Origin: Rhodococcus rhodnii
GTDB taxonomy: Bacteria > Actinomycetota > Actinomycetes > Mycobacteriales > Pseudonocardiaceae
Direction: 5' to 3'
Assembly: GCA_000720375.1 (NCBI GenBank)
Contig: JOAA01000003.1
Span: 496,001 to 560,000, forward strand
DNA: 64,000 nt
Positions within the stretch are counted from its first letter, which is position 1, and every line of letters begins with the position of its first letter. Under the pieces are notes generated by a model. The model had not been told where the DNA came from, did no database searches, and saw nothing but the letters and a program-made list of their open reading frames with translations. A program made the translations under genes and the position numbers. Below are positions 33,794 to 42,058 of the stretch, one piece after another.

Positions 33794-33823
33794 AAAACCC
33801 TTGTGGCGAGCCACAAGGGTTTT
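33794..33823. terminator. Bidirectional hairpin terminator between DoxX and VOC genes
   Basis: AAAACCCTTGTGGC (33794-33807) and GCCACAAGGGTTTT (33810-33823) form a perfect 14-bp stem ending in T's on both strands, so it can terminate both convergent genes. Confidence 0.9.
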
Positions 33824-33830
33824 CGGCATG

Positions 33831-34256
33831 TCATCCGAAGTCTGGGCGTACCTGGGTCAACCGGATGCTGTTGCCCGACGGGTCACGCAGACCGCAGTCG
33901 ATCCCGTATGGACGTTCCTCCGGCTCCTCGGTGAACTCCACGCCACGCGCGAGCAACTCCTTGTACGACCGGTGGCAGTCGTCCGTGGTGAGGAACAGGG
34001 TTCCGGCGAATCCCTTGGACATCAGCGTTCGGACGTCCTCGGCGGTGGCGGCGTCCATCACCGGCTCACCCGGGATCGCCATCAGCACCAACGTGAACTC
34101 CTGCTGGGTCGGCCAGCCCACGGTCAGCCACCGGAAATCACCCATCTCGGGCATGGTGACGTCCGCCCGGATCTCCATGCCGAGCTTCTCGGTGTAGAAC
34201 CGCAGCGCCTCGTCCTGGTCGTGCACCCACAGCTGCGTGCTGCTTGTCGTGATCAT
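33831..34256 (-). CDS. VOC-superfamily (glyoxalase/bleomycin-resistance-like) protein
   Basis: 141 residues with two beta-alpha-beta-beta-beta halves: TQLWVHDQDEALRFYTEKLGMEIRADV at the start and ELLARGVEFTEEPEERPYGIDCGLRDPSGNSIRL at the end. VOC proteins are metal-dependent dioxygenases, isomerases or drug-binding proteins; the metal ligands here would be the His near the start and a Glu near GLRDPSGN, but the substrate is unclear. ATG 34256 follows GGGAGAA. The AraC-type regulator gene 44 bp upstream on the same strand is a plausible partner. Confidence 0.85.
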   Translation of the reverse strand: MITTSSTQLWVHDQDEALRFYTEKLGMEIRADVTMPEMGDFRWLTVGWPTQQEFTLVLMAIPGEPVMDAATAEDVRTLMSKGFAGTLFLTTDDCHRSYKELLARGVEFTEEPEERPYGIDCGLRDPSGNSIRLTQVRPDFG

Positions 34257-34300
34257 CTCTGGTTCTCCCTTCGGATCGCGGAGAACGTTAGCCACGCAGG

Positions 34301-34729
34301 TCAGCAGTCGTCTTCTCGAAACGTTCGGTTCTGCGGGCGGCCGTAGAACCGCTGCACGCACGACGGGACACGCGCGTACGTCGAGGCAGGCGGGTACTTC
34401 GCGCGGTAGGCCGTCGGGGAGACCCCGTACATCCGCGTGAAGCTGGTCGTGAACGACCCGATGCTCTGCAGGCCGACGGCGACACAGATGTCGGCGACCT
34501 TCCGGTCGGTCATCCGCAGCATCGACGCGGCTCGTTCCAAGCGCCGGGTGAGCAGGTAGGCGTGCGGGGATTCGCCGAACGCCCGCCGGAACTCGTGGCT
34601 GAAATGTGCCTTGGACAAGCCGGCCGCCCGCGCCAGGTCCGCGACGGTCAGCGGGTCGAAATACCGCGCGTCAGCGAGGTCCTTGGCACGCAACAGGTGC
34701 CTTGCCGGCGGAACGGAGGCCACGTCCAC
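34301..34729 (-). CDS. AraC-family DNA-binding regulator (HTH domain only)
   Basis: 142 residues. The whole protein is an AraC/XylS DNA-binding domain: LTVADLARAAGLSKAHFSHEFRRAFGESPHAYLLTRRLERAASMLRMTDRKVADICVAVGLQSIGSFTTSFTRMYGVSPTAYR, both HTH motifs intact. No sensory domain is left, so activity may depend on expression level or a small molecule bound at the C-terminal tail. It starts with GTG at 34729. The following gene (VOC) is 44 bp downstream; the pair is a common actinobacterial arrangement in which the regulator controls a neighbouring VOC gene. Confidence 0.85.
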   Translation of the reverse strand: MDVASVPPARHLLRAKDLADARYFDPLTVADLARAAGLSKAHFSHEFRRAFGESPHAYLLTRRLERAASMLRMTDRKVADICVAVGLQSIGSFTTSFTRMYGVSPTAYRAKYPPASTYARVPSCVQRFYGRPQNRTFREDDC

Positions 34730-34814
34730 AGGGTACTTCCGGCGGATTTGAACAAACTCCGAACTCAGTGCGCGACAGTGTCACCCGGTGTTACCTACTG
34801 GGGGTGGTGTCATC

Positions 34815-35450
34815 GTGTTGACGCTGGTACTGGCCGATTCGGCGCCCGTCGTGCGGGACGGGTCACGTGCCTTGCTGGCGTCACACGGTGACATCGCGAT
34901 CGTCGCCGAGGCCTCGACCGGCGAGCAGGCACTGGCCGAGACGGTCAGCCACCGCCCGGACGTGCTGTTGATCGACCTCGACCGGTCCGAGCTGATGCCC
35001 ACGTGCCATGAGATCCGGCGGAGCGCGCCGAAAACCGGCATTCTGGTGTTCACCGACATGAACGACGACGCCAGCGTGATGGCCGCCGTCCGCGCCGGTG
35101 TTCTCGGCTATCTGCCCAAGACCGCGGCCGAGCAGGACCTGGTCCGTGCCGTGCGCAATGTCGCCGCTGGGCAGGCGGTGTTCGGGCCGCACGTGGCCAG
35201 CAAGGTCACCAAGCTCTTGGTCGTTCCGCAGCAGACGGTCTTCGACGAGCTGACACCGCGGGAGCGCGAGATCCTCGAGCTGCTCGTTGTCGGGCTGTCT
35301 GTGTCGACCATCGCGCGACGGCTGGCTGTCGCGGCCAAGACCGTCCGCAACCACACGTCAGGGATCTTCGCCAAGCTCGGCGTCACCAGCCGCGAGGAGG
35401 CCGTCGTCGTGGCGCGTCGCGCCGGCCTCGACCGCCTGGTGTGCCAGTAG
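34815..35450 (+). CDS. NarL/FixJ-family response regulator (orphan)
   Basis: 211 residues. Receiver domain with the phospho-acceptor Asp in VLLIDLD, the Thr in LVFTDMN and the Lys in YLPK, then a LuxR HTH (LTPREREILELLVVGLSVSTIARRLAVAAKTVRNHTSGIFAKLGVTSREEAV). The acidic pocket has one substitution: the usual DD reads DS (LADSAPVV), so phosphorylation may be weak. No histidine kinase adjoins. GTG 34815 is chosen because GGGGGTGG lies about 8 nt upstream; an in-frame GTG at 34788 is less likely. Its last 93 bp are antisense to the SARP gene's 3' end. Confidence 0.87.
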   Translation: MLTLVLADSAPVVRDGSRALLASHGDIAIVAEASTGEQALAETVSHRPDVLLIDLDRSELMPTCHEIRRSAPKTGILVFTDMNDDASVMAAVRAGVLGYLPKTAAEQDLVRAVRNVAAGQAVFGPHVASKVTKLLVVPQQTVFDELTPREREILELLVVGLSVSTIARRLAVAAKTVRNHTSGIFAKLGVTSREEAVVVARRAGLDRLVCQ

Positions 35451-38336
35451 CCGGTACCCGATCCGGTCGGCGATGGCCAAGGCCGCGTTGGCGTCCGCGT
35501 GATCGCCGCGGCTCAACGCCATGCCGATCAGGGCTTCGCATTCCTCGTAACGGGCACCGATCGCCCGCGCGACAGCCAATGCCCGCTCGTACTCCGCAGC
35601 CGCCTCGGTCTTGTCGCCCATCGCCAGGTGCGTCGCGGCCAACGCGCCGCGGACCCACGTTTCCGTTCGGCGCTCGCCGGTTTCCACGGCCAGCACCAGC
35701 GCCGCCCGCACGTTTTTCATCGCCTCGTCGTACCGGCCAAAGCCTCGGTAGACGTTGGCGAGATGCGTCCGGGCCCGGGCTTCGTCGTTGCGGCCGCCAA
35801 GGGAAAGGTAGATCCGCAGCGCTTCGGAATCGTGGTTGAGCGCCTCGTCCAATTCCCCCATCAGGTACTGCACGCCGCCCAGGAAGTGCAGCGCGTTGGC
35901 TTCGGCGTGCCGCTCCTGCATCGCCCGGCTGAACTCCAGCGCCTGCCGGTAGTACGACTCGGCGTCGGTCAGCCGGCCCCGGCATTGCAGGTTGTTGCCG
36001 ACCCTGATCAACGCCGGGCCGAGCAGGTGGTGGTGTTCGCCCGTTGAACGCAGCAACGCCAGCAGTTCGACGAACTTCGCGTTGGCGCCGTCGAGATCGC
36101 CTTGCTGTTCCAGGACGGCGCCCAGGTTGTTGAGCATCGCGGCCTCGCCGGTCAGCCAGCCGATCGACCGGGACCACGTCTGCGAATCGCTGTAGTGCCG
36201 TATTGCCTCCGCGTACTGGTTCTGGCTGTAGTAGGCCGTGGCCAGGCTGTTGTGCCCGACCGCGCGGGCCTTCGGGTCGTCTCCCGCCGTGGCCAGGGCA
36301 TGGCGTGCGACGCCGAACAGATCGACGATGTGGCCACGGAAGTACAGGTAGCTGCGAACCGTGTCGGCCAACAGCCAGCTGCGTTTCCCTTCAGCCTGGC
36401 GTACGGCCGCGACCAGGTTGGCACGTTCCAAGTCCAGCCAGGCCAACGCGGAACCGTGGTTGTCGAAGCTTTTCGGCGTGACGCCTTCGATGCGAAGCAT
36501 GTACGGATACAAGAGTTCCACGGCTGCTCGCGTCGTGGTCTCGTAGTACTCGTACAGCCGATCCAGGGCCGCTTCCCGTTCCGCGGGACTGTCCTGCTCG
36601 GTCGTTCTTTCCCAGGCGTACTGGCGAAGCAGGTCGTGGAAGGTGTAGCGGCCGGGCAGGTGTTCTTCGATCAGGTGCGCGGCCGCGAGGCGCTCAAGCA
36701 GGACGCCGACGTCGTCCGTGCCGGCCAGCGCGGCTGCCGCGTCGACGGACGCGTCCGGCCCTGGAACGAGTCCCAGCAACCGGAACAGCCGCTGCGCATC
36801 GGGCTTCAGCGCGGTGTACGACAGGTCGAACCCCGCCGTCACCGCGGCCTGTCTGTCTCCCTCGATCTGAAGCGCCGCAAGCGGATCGCCCTCTCGGAGC
36901 GCGGCGACGTGATCGGCGATGGACCTGTTCGGCCGGACCGCCAGATGCGCCGCGGCGATCCGTAACGCCAACGGCAGATACGCACACGTCACCGCCAATT
37001 GCGCTGCCGCGGCGAGATCCTCGTCCACGCGGCCGCCCAACATCTGGCGCAGCAACGCGATCGCTTCCTTCGGCGACAGCACGTCGAGGACCACACGCTT
37101 GGCGCCGTCCATCGCGACCAGCCCGTCGAGCCGGTCGCGGCTGGTGATCACCACGACGCTGCCGGGGCTGACCGGGATGAGCGGCCGGACCTGGTCGGCG
37201 CTCACCGCGTTGTCCAGGACGACCAGCATTCGCTTGTCCGACAACAATGTCCGGTACATCGCGACGGCTTCGTCCAAACCGGTCGGCAGCCCGTCCGACG
37301 GGACTCCGACCGCGCGGAGGAACTGGTTGAGCACCTGCGCGGGCTGCAGCGGCGGGCCGAGATCGTAACCGCGAAGGTTGACGTGCAGCTGCCCGTCGGG
37401 AAACCGGTCTCTGACGCGGTGCGCCCAGTGCACAGCCAAAGCCGTCTTGCCGACGCCGGCGGTCCCGTCGATCGCCGTGATCACGACCGCGGCCGGATCT
37501 CGGGCGATGAGCGCGTCCAACTGGTCCAGAGCGGCCGAGCGGCCGGTGAAGTCGGCCAGGTCCGCGGGCAGCTGGGCCGGGCCACGGCGCCGCGGCGTGG
37601 CCAGCGCGGGGTCGTCACGCAGGATGGCCAGCTCGAGGTCCTGCAGCTCGCGGCCCGGATCGATGCCCAGCTCGTCGGCCAGGTACTGGCGGGTCCGTCT
37701 GGCCACGTCCAGCGCCTGCCCGGATTGCCCGCCCCGGTGCAACGCCAGCATCAACTGGCCGACCAGGCGTTCCCTGGTCGGATACGTCTCGACCAAGGAC
37801 GCGAGCGAACTGACCACGGAATGGTGGCGGCCCAGCCGCAACAGCGCGTCGAACCGGTCTTCCGTGGCGACCAGTTTGGCCTCGGTCAGGCCACCGAAAA
37901 GACGCTCGCGGATCTCGTCGGAGGCCGTGTCGGCCAACGCCGGTCCTTGCCATTGGCCGAGGGCTTCGTCGAGGAGCTCGACCTTGCGGCGGTCGTCCAC
38001 CGTCGCACGGGCCTGTTCCACCAGGTCGAGGAACCGGTGTGCGTCGATGGTGAGCGGATCGGCCCGCAGGACGTAGCCGCTGCCCTGCGCGGTCAGCTCG
38101 ACGTGCCCGGCCAGGATCGACCGCAGTTTCGATACGCACACCCGGACGGCGTGCTCGGCGGTGCGCGGCGGGGAATCCGGCCACAGCAACGAGATCAGCC
38201 GGTCGACCGAGACCGGCCGACCGACTTCCCAAGCCAGCACAGCGAACACCAGCCGCTGCTGCCGGGGCCCGAGTGGTACGGACAGCGCGCCCTGTCTCGC
38301 CCGTACTGCCCCCAGCAGCAGGAACTCCACGCCCAC
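35358..38336 (-). CDS. SARP/AfsR-like regulator (OmpR-type DNA binding, BTAD, NB-ARC, TPR)
   Basis: 992 residues. Order: OmpR-type DNA-binding domain (residues 1-95, with LISLLWPDSPPRTAEHAVRVCVSKLRSIL), bacterial transcriptional activation domain (95-250), NB-ARC ATPase (about 255-560; Walker A GTAGVGKTAL, Walker B MLVVLDNA, later GLVAMDGAKR), then a long TPR-rich tail to the C-terminus (repeats like YFRGHIVDLFGVARHAL and LGNLGAVLEQQGDLDGA). This is the AfsR layout, a pathway or global activator of antibiotic genes. The start is GTG 38336 (GTG 38330 also possible). The 3' end overlaps the convergent response regulator by 93 bp. A small membrane-protein gene lies just upstream on the same strand. 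Confidence 0.9.
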   Translation of the reverse strand: MGVEFLLLGAVRARQGALSVPLGPRQQRLVFAVLAWEVGRPVSVDRLISLLWPDSPPRTAEHAVRVCVSKLRSILAGHVELTAQGSGYVLRADPLTIDAHRFLDLVEQARATVDDRRKVELLDEALGQWQGPALADTASDEIRERLFGGLTEAKLVATEDRFDALLRLGRHHSVVSSLASLVETYPTRERLVGQLMLALHRGGQSGQALDVARRTRQYLADELGIDPGRELQDLELAILRDDPALATPRRRGPAQLPADLADFTGRSAALDQLDALIARDPAAVVITAIDGTAGVGKTALAVHWAHRVRDRFPDGQLHVNLRGYDLGPPLQPAQVLNQFLRAVGVPSDGLPTGLDEAVAMYRTLLSDKRMLVVLDNAVSADQVRPLIPVSPGSVVVITSRDRLDGLVAMDGAKRVVLDVLSPKEAIALLRQMLGGRVDEDLAAAAQLAVTCAYLPLALRIAAAHLAVRPNRSIADHVAALREGDPLAALQIEGDRQAAVTAGFDLSYTALKPDAQRLFRLLGLVPGPDASVDAAAALAGTDDVGVLLERLAAAHLIEEHLPGRYTFHDLLRQYAWERTTEQDSPAEREAALDRLYEYYETTTRAAVELLYPYMLRIEGVTPKSFDNHGSALAWLDLERANLVAAVRQAEGKRSWLLADTVRSYLYFRGHIVDLFGVARHALATAGDDPKARAVGHNSLATAYYSQNQYAEAIRHYSDSQTWSRSIGWLTGEAAMLNNLGAVLEQQGDLDGANAKFVELLALLRSTGEHHHLLGPALIRVGNNLQCRGRLTDAESYYRQALEFSRAMQERHAEANALHFLGGVQYLMGELDEALNHDSEALRIYLSLGGRNDEARARTHLANVYRGFGRYDEAMKNVRAALVLAVETGERRTETWVRGALAATHLAMGDKTEAAAEYERALAVARAIGARYEECEALIGMALSRGDHADANAALAIADRIGYRLLAHQAVEAGATRHDDGLLAAGDAELGEDP

Positions 38337-38392
38337 CCCCGTGGTGTCGGATCGTCACCTCCAACTTACTCACCGGGGCCGCGACTCAGCAC

Positions 38393-38572
38393 TCACCCAG
38401 GTAATGCGTTTGCACCGACGACACACCCCCTTTCCAGTTGGACGGGTCCACCGTCGCCGCCGAGCTGCGCCGTCGCACCCCTGTTCACCAGCAGCACGCC
38501 AAGAACAACCCCGACAAGCACGGTCCAGAATGCGAACCTGACCACCGAGGAAAGCGAGCAGTACAGCCTCAT
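38393..38572 (-). CDS. Small single-TM protein upstream of the SARP gene (59 aa)
   Basis: ATG 38572 has a good ribosome binding site (AAAGAGG, 8 nt upstream) and opens 59 residues beginning MRLYCSLSSVV. Residues 11-28 (RFAFWTVLVGVVLGVLLV) form a TM helix, followed by a Gly/Gln-rich outer tail ending in ANALPG. It ends 56 bp before the AfsR-like gene. In Streptomyces a small protein, AfsS, lies downstream of AfsR, but there is no sequence resemblance that I can see. The assignment is based on the ribosome binding site, the clean TM segment and the position. Confidence 0.5.
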   Translation of the reverse strand: MRLYCSLSSVVRFAFWTVLVGVVLGVLLVNRGATAQLGGDGGPVQLERGCVVGANALPG

Positions 38573-38668
38573 CACAGCCTCTTTCCAGCAGAGTAATGAA
38601 ATGCCTTGAAGGAATTTCCGACGCACTCATATCGTCATCTCTCTGGGTTGGCTGCGACAAGGAGTTTC

Positions 38669-38694
38669 CGGTTTCCTCAGTTATCTGGAAACCG
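38669..38694. promoter_or_regulatory. Inverted repeat in the 38.6-38.75 kb divergent intergenic region
   Basis: CGGTTTCC and GGAAACCG form a perfect 8-bp inverted repeat around a 10-nt loop. It is 23 bp upstream of the -35 of the gene starting at 38753 and about 100 bp upstream of the small TM gene. It may be an operator. Confidence 0.4.
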
Positions 38695-38716
38695 CTTTGA
38701 TCCTTTCGGGTGACGC

Positions 38717-38746
38717 TTGAACAATGGCGGCGAAGCGGGCTAACGT
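38717..38746 (+). promoter_or_regulatory. Sigma70-type promoter of a leaderless gene
   Basis: TTGAAC (38717-38722), an 18-bp spacer and TAACGT (38741-38746); the ATG at 38753 is 6 nt after the -10, so transcription should start at the start codon. Confidence 0.6.
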
Positions 38747-38752
38747 CGGTGG

Positions 38753-39742
38753 ATGACCATCCGCGATGAGCAGCTCGTCGCCGATTTGAAGGCGCTGCGC
38801 AAAGGGCGCGGGATTCTGGCGGGGTCCATCACGGCAAGGGTCGGCGACGCGCTGCGCACGGCCACCGGGACACACGGCGTCGAGCACGCCGTCGAGGTGC
38901 GGCGCAGGGTCGCGGAATGCCTGTGGCGCTGGGCCGGCGAGCTGCCCGACGACCTGCGGATCGCGGTGCGCGCGGCGTTCGCCCTCGACCAGACCGACCA
39001 ACTGCCGCTCTACAAGGACCGGGTGCGGTTGGTCGCCGAACGGCTCAACCGGGACGAACGCACCGCGCGGCGGCGGATCGACGAAGGCATCGAGCGGCTG
39101 GCCGAAGTTGCCCGTTCCGGCGCGCCGCTGACCGAATTCCACCCGGCCGAGCCGGTTCCCGGCTGGCACACCGAGGAACTGCGCGTCACCCTCGCGCTCG
39201 ACCAGCCGACCCCGGAGGCCTTCGAGTTCCGCCGGATCGTGGCCGACCACGACCGGATCGAGCACGTCGACCTGGCCATCACGCTGACCGCGCCGCTCGG
39301 TGCCAACGGCCCGGCCCGCACCGACGACCTGGAGATCGACGTGTTCCACGGCGGGCGGCTGACCGCACGCGAGATGGAGTCCACCGACCGGTTCGGCTTC
39401 CGGCTCACCCTGCCGAAACCGTTGCGGCGGCACGAATCGCACCAGATCGGGCTGCGGTTCAAGATCCGTCCTGACCGGACCATGGCACCGCATTACGTGT
39501 GCGTGCCCAAACACCGCTGCGCCGAGTTCGACCTGCGGGTGCGCTTCGACGTGCGCCGCCCGCCCGAGCGGATCTGGCGGCTGGTCAACGCCTTCCAGCG
39601 GGACGTCGACGACCCGCAGCCACGCGGGGAGACCATCCCGCTCGACGCCTCCGGCGAGATCCACACCTCGTTCCACGAGCTCACGCCCGGCCTTGCTTAC
39701 GGGATCCGCTGGCATCGAACGACAGGAACCGGCGGATCTTGA
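38753..39742 (+). CDS. Hypothetical actinobacterial protein with helical N-terminal and beta-rich C-terminal part
   Basis: 329 residues, soluble. Residues 1-120 are helical and Arg-rich (LIADLKALRKGRG-like start; VRRRVAECLWRWAGELPDDLRIAVRAAFAL; LNRDERTARRRIDEGIERLAEVA), which suggests a DNA- or RNA-binding region. Residues 140-320 look beta-rich (WHTEELRVTLALDQPTPEAFEFRRIVADHD; IGLRFKIRPDRTMAPHYVCVPKHRCAEFDLRVRF). I recognise this type from Pseudonocardiaceae annotations as uncharacterised only. The start follows a clear promoter. Its last 62 bp overlap the convergent sigma-like gene. No function is proposed. Confidence 0.75.
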   Translation: MTIRDEQLVADLKALRKGRGILAGSITARVGDALRTATGTHGVEHAVEVRRRVAECLWRWAGELPDDLRIAVRAAFALDQTDQLPLYKDRVRLVAERLNRDERTARRRIDEGIERLAEVARSGAPLTEFHPAEPVPGWHTEELRVTLALDQPTPEAFEFRRIVADHDRIEHVDLAITLTAPLGANGPARTDDLEIDVFHGGRLTAREMESTDRFGFRLTLPKPLRRHESHQIGLRFKIRPDRTMAPHYVCVPKHRCAEFDLRVRFDVRRPPERIWRLVNAFQRDVDDPQPRGETIPLDASGEIHTSFHELTPGLAYGIRWHRTTGTGGS

Positions 39743-40367
39743 CCGAGGCGGCTCGCCGCAGGCGATCGACCTGTGTCGCGTCGATGCCCAGCCGGCGAGC
39801 CGCTTCAGCCACCCCCTCGCCTTTGCGCAGGCCGCGGTACGCGGCCCGTTCCGCGGCGGTCAGCCCGATCAGCCTGCCCAGCCTGGCCAGCGCCCGTGAC
39901 TTCAGCTGCCGCGCGCCGGCGTAGCTCTTGTTGGTCAGCCTGGCCAGTTCCTTGAGGCCGAGGTCGGGATCGCGGACCAGCGTGATGATCGCGTGCACCT
40001 GCTCGGCGGTCAGCGCCCGGTCGAGTCGTCCGGCCAGCCACTGCTCCCAGCCGACCGCGTCGGTCGGCGGATGCGCCCAGATGTCCGGCGACTCCGGCAG
40101 TTCGCTCATCGCCAGCGGCTGGCGGGCGCGGTCTTTGATCATATCAAGGGCGACGAAGTTGACACAGCGGTCCAGCCAGCCGCGCAACCCCTCGTGTTCG
40201 GGCACGACACCGCGCTGGCGCAGCAGCCGTTCGCTCGCGGCCTGGTAGAGATCGTCCCGGTCCAGCGTGTAGCGGCGCGCGTAGCCGTCCACGGTCGCGC
40301 GAAACCGCAGGTCCGGCTCCGTGATCACACGCAGCAGGACCTTGTGCCCCGGTTGATCTGTTCGCAT
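39681..40367 (-). CDS. Sigma-70-like RNA polymerase factor (divergent ECF type)
   Basis: 228 residues. A sigma2-like region (RFRATVDGYARRYTLDRDDLYQAASERLLRQRG..LRGWLDRCVNFVALDMIKDRAR) and a sigma4-like region (LTAEQVHAIITLVRDPDLGLKELARLTNKSYAGARQLKSRALARLGRL) are visible, and an additional C-terminal HTH-like segment (LRKGEGVAEAARRLGIDATQVDRLRRAASVKIRRFL). The divergence from normal ECF factors is large, so it may be a diverged ECF or a sigma-like activator. ATG 40367 is chosen, but the frame is open to 40466. A dyad at 40461-40485 lies about 94 bp upstream. Confidence 0.65.
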   Translation of the reverse strand: MRTDQPGHKVLLRVITEPDLRFRATVDGYARRYTLDRDDLYQAASERLLRQRGVVPEHEGLRGWLDRCVNFVALDMIKDRARQPLAMSELPESPDIWAHPPTDAVGWEQWLAGRLDRALTAEQVHAIITLVRDPDLGLKELARLTNKSYAGARQLKSRALARLGRLIGLTAAERAAYRGLRKGEGVAEAARRLGIDATQVDRLRRAASVKIRRFLSFDASGSRKQGRA

Positions 40368-40460
40368 GCCCGTGTCCAGCTCTCGCGAGAGTGCTGCCTC
40401 TTGACGCAGAGGATGCCGCACGAACCGGGCGAAAAGCAGACCGATTTCTGGACAGATTCC

Positions 40461-40485
40461 TGTCAACTCCGCCGAAGAGTTGACA
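40461..40485. promoter_or_regulatory. Nine-bp inverted repeat containing two opposed TTGACA elements
   Basis: TGTCAACTC and GAGTTGACA are perfect inverted repeats separated by 7 bp. Each half holds TTGACA on opposite strands. A smaller dyad GACAG-ATTC-CTGTC (40451-40464) overlaps it. It lies upstream of the sigma-like gene and may be an operator or a pair of divergent -35 elements. Confidence 0.5.
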
Positions 40486-40579
40486 CGGTTGTGCGGCGGA
40501 ATTCACAGACTGGGCGGCGGCTGGCTGTCAGTGTTCAACGGCGACCACCCCCGTGGGCACAATTGATCAAGGAGCAGCC

Positions 40580-40669
40580 ATGTACCGTCGGCCCCGGCCG
40601 GGGCCAGCCCGGCGTGAATCGCGCCGACAGCTTTTCACGGCCGGCAGTTGCGCATTTCCACTTCACTGA
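40580..40669 (+). CDS. Possible 29-residue leader-type peptide
   Basis: ATG 40580 has a strong ribosome binding site (AAGGAG, 5 nt upstream) and opens a 29-residue Arg/Pro-rich frame ending in CAFPLH. It lies in a 230-bp gap before the Crp gene's end. No family can be named; it may be a chance frame. Confidence 0.2.
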   Translation: MYRRPRPGPARRESRRQLFTAGSCAFPLH

Positions 40670-40691
40670 CCAACTCCCGAAGCCGGCCGGG

Positions 40692-40727
40692 CGTGACCCC
40701 TCGAAAATCACCCGACGAGGGGTCACG
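40692..40727 (-). terminator. Hairpin terminator at the end of the Crp-family gene
   Basis: CGTGACCCCTCG (40692-40703) and CGAGGGGTCACG (40716-40727) form a perfect 12-bp stem with a 12-nt loop. The Crp gene's stop codon (40723-40725) is inside the stem. Confidence 0.75.
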
Positions 40728-41373
40728 CGATCCCTTCAGCGAATCGGTCGAGCAAGTCCATCCGAAGCACGTCGAAGCTGCACCGGTTGGTCCGGACGGC
40801 GCCCGCGTCCCGGAAAACCTTCAGCGCCTTGGCGACGGCTTCCCGTGAGGCACCGGCGGCCTCGGCGAGCTCACTTTGCCGCAGTTTCACCGTGAGACCG
40901 CCACGCACGGGTTCGCCGTAGTCGCGCGCATAGTCGACAAGCAACCTCGCCGTCCTCGCCGGGACGTCGTACGCGCCGTTCTCCAGGCGGCGCTGCGTCG
41001 ACTCCCGAAGCCGCCCGACGACCATCTTGAGCAGCTCCACCGTCACACTCGGCGTGGCGAGCATGAACCGGTGGAACTCCGCGCTGGTCAACGAGACCCC
41101 CTCGACCGCGGTCAACGCGGTGACGGTCGCCGACCGAACGCCGCCGTCGATCGCCGAGACCTCGCCAAGTAAGTCGCCGGGGCCACGGATGGCCATCAGC
41201 ACCTGCTTGCCGCTCGGCGCGGTCACGCTGACCTTCACACGGCCTCCGGTCAGCAGCACGACGTGGTCGGACGCCTCGGATTCCCTGATCAGCACCTGGC
41301 CGGCCGACCAACGGCGCGGGGTACCCGCCGCGATCAGCCTGCGTTGCCCATCCCCACTCAGCCGCCAGTTCAT
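40723..41373 (-). CDS. Crp/Fnr-family transcriptional regulator
   Basis: 216 residues. N-terminal cyclic-nucleotide-binding-type beta barrel (AGQVLIRESEASDHVVLLTGGRVKV; GPGDLLGEVSAIDGGVRSATVTALT), a long dimer helix, and a C-terminal winged helix (LRQSELAEAAGASREAVAKALKVFRDAGAVRT). The Arg that binds phosphate in true CRP is present in position (GVRSAT). Effector, cAMP or other, is unknown. A hairpin overlaps its stop. The next upstream gene (cupin, ending 41438) is on the same strand 64 bp away. Confidence 0.88.
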   Translation of the reverse strand: MNWRLSGDGQRRLIAAGTPRRWSAGQVLIRESEASDHVVLLTGGRVKVSVTAPSGKQVLMAIRGPGDLLGEVSAIDGGVRSATVTALTAVEGVSLTSAEFHRFMLATPSVTVELLKMVVGRLRESTQRRLENGAYDVPARTARLLVDYARDYGEPVRGGLTVKLRQSELAEAAGASREAVAKALKVFRDAGAVRTNRCSFDVLRMDLLDRFAEGIA

Positions 41374-41437
41374 GGCTCCCTCGCAGAACTCGGTCCTGCT
41401 ATGTGTACTGCGCGAGCACGGCGTTTTGTGACAGGTG

Positions 41438-41917
41438 CTACAGCCAGTGGTTGTCGTGCTCGAGGAAGAAGTCGACCTGCTCCTGCTCGCTCATCTTGCC
41501 GAGGTCGGGAATGCCCTCGAAGTAGCCCTCCCTCGGCGCGCCCGGGGAGAAGTGCAGCAGCATCGACGCGGGCTTGCCGGACTCGTTGCGGAACCCGTGA
41601 ATCCCTCCCGCGGGCACGTGCACGAAGTCGCCGGGCTCGGTGTCGATCCACTCGGTACCGTTGAAGATCTTGATCGTCCCGGTGAGCACGTAGAAGGACT
41701 CGGTGATCGTCTTGTGGAAGTGCGCACCCGGCCCGCTCGGCTCCGGCCCCATTTCCCAGCGGTACAAGCCGAACAGGCCACCCGTCGCCTCGCCGGTGGC
41801 CAGGTAGTGGACGGTGTTGCCGTTGGCGTACGTCCAGTCCGGTTTGGTGCCGTTCGGGCGGTAGGTCGCGCTCTTCTCGCCGGTGGTGCCGTGATAGATC
41901 GGTTCCGGATACGACAT
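41438..41917 (-). CDS. Cupin-domain protein
   Basis: 159 residues with a single cupin fold. Motif 1 (GPGAHFHKTITESFYVLTG) has the HxH and downstream Glu metal ligands; motif 2 (PGDFVHVPAGGIHGF) has the last His. Cupins of this kind are metal-dependent dioxygenases, isomerases or storage-like proteins; the substrate is unknown. ATG 41917 is preceded by AAGGAATCCGCACAC, an adequate ribosome binding site. Confidence 0.85.
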   Translation of the reverse strand: MSYPEPIYHGTTGEKSATYRPNGTKPDWTYANGNTVHYLATGEATGGLFGLYRWEMGPEPSGPGAHFHKTITESFYVLTGTIKIFNGTEWIDTEPGDFVHVPAGGIHGFRNESGKPASMLLHFSPGAPREGYFEGIPDLGKMSEQEQVDFFLEHDNHWL

Positions 41918-42058
41918 GTGTGCGGATTCCTTTCCCCAGTTGGTATCGCGACCTTACCCTGGTAGGTGTGATCACGCATGGTCACCCACATCGCACCGCC
42001 GGGTGAATCCTTGCGCTGTAAGCGTTTTCGCCGACTCGATCACTGATAGATTGGCGCC

